Source: an uncultured Porphyromonadaceae bacterium (lineage in GTDB: Bacteria > Bacteroidota > Bacteroidia > Bacteroidales > Muribaculaceae). Taken from it: a stretch of 16,979 nt of DNA. The translations under genes were made by a program, and so were the position numbers. The stretch lies in NCBI GenBank assembly GCA_902462525.1, contig CABQCA010000034.1:1-16979 (forward strand), written 5' to 3'. This document shows positions 15,695 through 16,979 of this stretch, one piece after another (the stretch's first letter is position 1; each line of letters opens with the position of its first letter). The notes beneath the pieces were generated by a model that ran no database searches, had not been told where the DNA came from, and saw nothing but the letters and a program-made list of their open reading frames with translations.

Positions 15695-16979
15695 TTAGAA
15701 CTTAAGATTGAGACCTACCACGAGGGAAGTGGTGATTGGATAAGCGCTCACACCCATTTCGGGGTCCCAGCCTTTGGGGAAGTTGTCGATTGTGAAGAGG
15801 TCGCTTGCGCTGAAGTAGAAACGTGCTTTCTGAATGTAGGCTTTCTTTGTCCATTCGGCAGGGAGGGTGTAGCCTATGGTCACGTTCTTGAGGCGGAAGT
15901 AACGGCCGTTGAAAATCCAGAAGTCGGAAGTGGCGTAGTTGTTGTTCTTGGTAGTGTTGGTAAGGCGCGGATATTTGGCGGCGAGGTTCTCGGCGTCGGT
16001 GTTGAAGACGCTCCAGTACTTGCCGTCGATGATGGCGGGAATGTTGCAGTAGTTGTCGCGCAGGGGTTCTACCATGGCGCGTTCGAGATAGGCGTTCTGC
16101 TTGCCGATACCCTGGAATGCGATGGAGAGGTCGATACCTTTCCAGTCCATGTTGATTGTACCACCGTACTGGTAGCGTGGCAGCGAGTTGCCGAGGGGCA
16201 CGCGGTCGTATTCCGACGAAATAACGCCGTCAGGCACACCGTCAGGACCGCTGATGTCGCGGTACTTAAGGTCGCCGACAGTCACCGAGCCGTTGAGGCG
16301 GGCCGAATTGTTCACTTCTTCCTGCGTTTGGTAAATGCCGTCGCAGATGTAGCCGTACCAGGCGTTGAAGAGTTCTCCTGCACGTTTCACCTTGCCGCCG
16401 CTGATGATGTCGCTGTTGTTGAGATAGTCGATTTTCGAAATGAAGTCCGAAAGGTTCACGCTGATTCCGTAGTGGAAATCGCCCACACGGTCGTTCCAGC
16501 TCACTTCGAGGTCGTAGCCGTGGGTCGACATCTTGCCGGCGTTGGTGTTGGGATCGCTGTAGCCCATCGACCAGGGAATCTGGATGGCCAGAAGCATGTC
16601 GGTAGTCTTTTTCCAGTAGTAGTCGCCGGTGAAACGCAGGCGGTTGTTGAGGAACGAGGCGTCGATACCGATGTCGGTCGAGGTGGTTGTTTCCCAGGAG
16701 ATGTCCTCCACGGCAAGAGCGCGCAGCGAGGCTGTCTTGTCGGAAACGACTTCGCCGTTCTCATAGAAGAAGGAGTTGCCGAAGGTCATGAGCGACATGT
16801 AGGGGAAGTAGGAACTGCCGATGCGTTCGTTACCGAGCTTACCCCACGATGCGCGGAGTTTGAGGAACGACATTGTGCGGGGATCGATGTTCTGCATGAA
16901 TTTTTCCTGCGAAATCACCCAGCCTGCCGAGAACGAGGGGAAGGTACCCCAGCGGTATTTGCGTGCGAAGCGGCTCGAA
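15695..16979 (-). CDS. SusC-like TonB-dependent transporter, C-terminal part (5' end outside window)
   Basis: About 427 C-terminal residues of a SusC/RagA outer-membrane protein; the reading frame stays open to the right edge, so the true start is outside. The first residues visible, SSRFARKYRWGTFPSFSAGW, are a family signature, followed by MSFLKLRASWGKLGNERIGS, SWETTTSTDIGIDASFLNNRL, DYYWKKTTDMLL, RYQYGGTINMDWKGIDLSIAFQG and RLKNVTIGYTLP. The protein ends VGLNLKF, with the C-terminal Phe expected of an outer-membrane beta-barrel. The plug, the TonB box and any STN domain are not in the window. The transporter moves glycan fragments into the periplasm using TonB energy. It is followed after 17 bases by the susD-like gene, the standard pair that defines a PUL. 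The operon promoter should lie upstream of its start, beyond position 16979. Confidence 0.97.
   Translation of the reverse strand, partial: SSRFARKYRWGTFPSFSAGWVISQEKFMQNIDPRTMSFLKLRASWGKLGNERIGSSYFPYMSLMTFGNSFFYENGEVVSDKTASLRALAVEDISWETTTSTDIGIDASFLNNRLRFTGDYYWKKTTDMLLAIQIPWSMGYSDPNTNAGKMSTHGYDLEVSWNDRVGDFHYGISVNLSDFISKIDYLNNSDIISGGKVKRAGELFNAWYGYICDGIYQTQEEVNNSARLNGSVTVGDLKYRDISGPDGVPDGVISSEYDRVPLGNSLPRYQYGGTINMDWKGIDLSIAFQGIGKQNAYLERAMVEPLRDNYCNIPAIIDGKYWSVFNTDAENLAAKYPRLTNTTKNNNYATSDFWIFNGRYFRLKNVTIGYTLPAEWTKKAYIQKARFYFSASDLFTIDNFPKGWDPEMGVSAYPITTSLVVGLNLKF

Overview
The window is one polysaccharide utilisation locus (PUL) of a Bacteroidales bacterium, read entirely on the minus strand, so its genes run from high to low coordinates. 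The diagnostic feature is a SusC-like TonB-dependent transporter followed by a SusD-like lipoprotein, with a SusE-like lipoprotein and a train of secreted carbohydrate-active enzymes behind them. The A-rich leaders without clear Shine-Dalgarno sequences and the lipoproteins with acidic residues after the lipobox cysteine also fit Bacteroidota. The fairly GC-rich coding sequence suggests a Muribaculaceae-like gut commensal rather than a classical Bacteroides, but that is inference.

Layout in transcription order: SusC-like transporter, 5' end outside the window (15695-16979); SusD-like (13959-15677); SusE/SusF-like (12309-13937); a 141-base intercistronic gap with a long inverted repeat built of GTGAA heptads; a lipoprotein resembling DUF4874/DUF4832 TIM-barrel proteins (10581-12167); an FAD-dependent oxidoreductase with an N-terminal sugar-binding-like domain (8694-10565); a GH36-like alpha-galactosidase (6649-8697); a CE7-like acetyl esterase (5369-6652); a GH2 enzyme carrying the N-x-K signature of beta-glucuronidases (3591-5369); an SGNH/DUF4886-GH3 fusion (622-3594); and a second GH3 enzyme running off the left edge (1-625). 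From the oxidoreductase onward every gene overlaps the next by 1-4 bases (ATGA or TGATG), so this half is almost certainly one translationally coupled operon.

Inferred working model: SusD and SusE capture a glycan or glycoside at the cell surface, and the SusC channel imports it. The surface lipoprotein may make the first cut. The periplasmic enzymes would remove acyl groups (CE7 and SGNH domains), uronic acid (GH2), alpha-galactose (GH36) and beta-glucose (two GH3s), with an unexplained redox step by the flavoprotein. No recognisable endo-acting polysaccharidase, polysaccharide lyase or PUL regulator lies in the window. The target may therefore be a small, heavily decorated oligosaccharide or a plant glycoside, or the backbone-cutting enzyme may lie outside the window. 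The two parts least explained by known families are the DUF4832-like protein and the flavoprotein. I saw no tRNA, rRNA, CRISPR array or insertion sequence, and no gene-free stretch longer than 141 bases.
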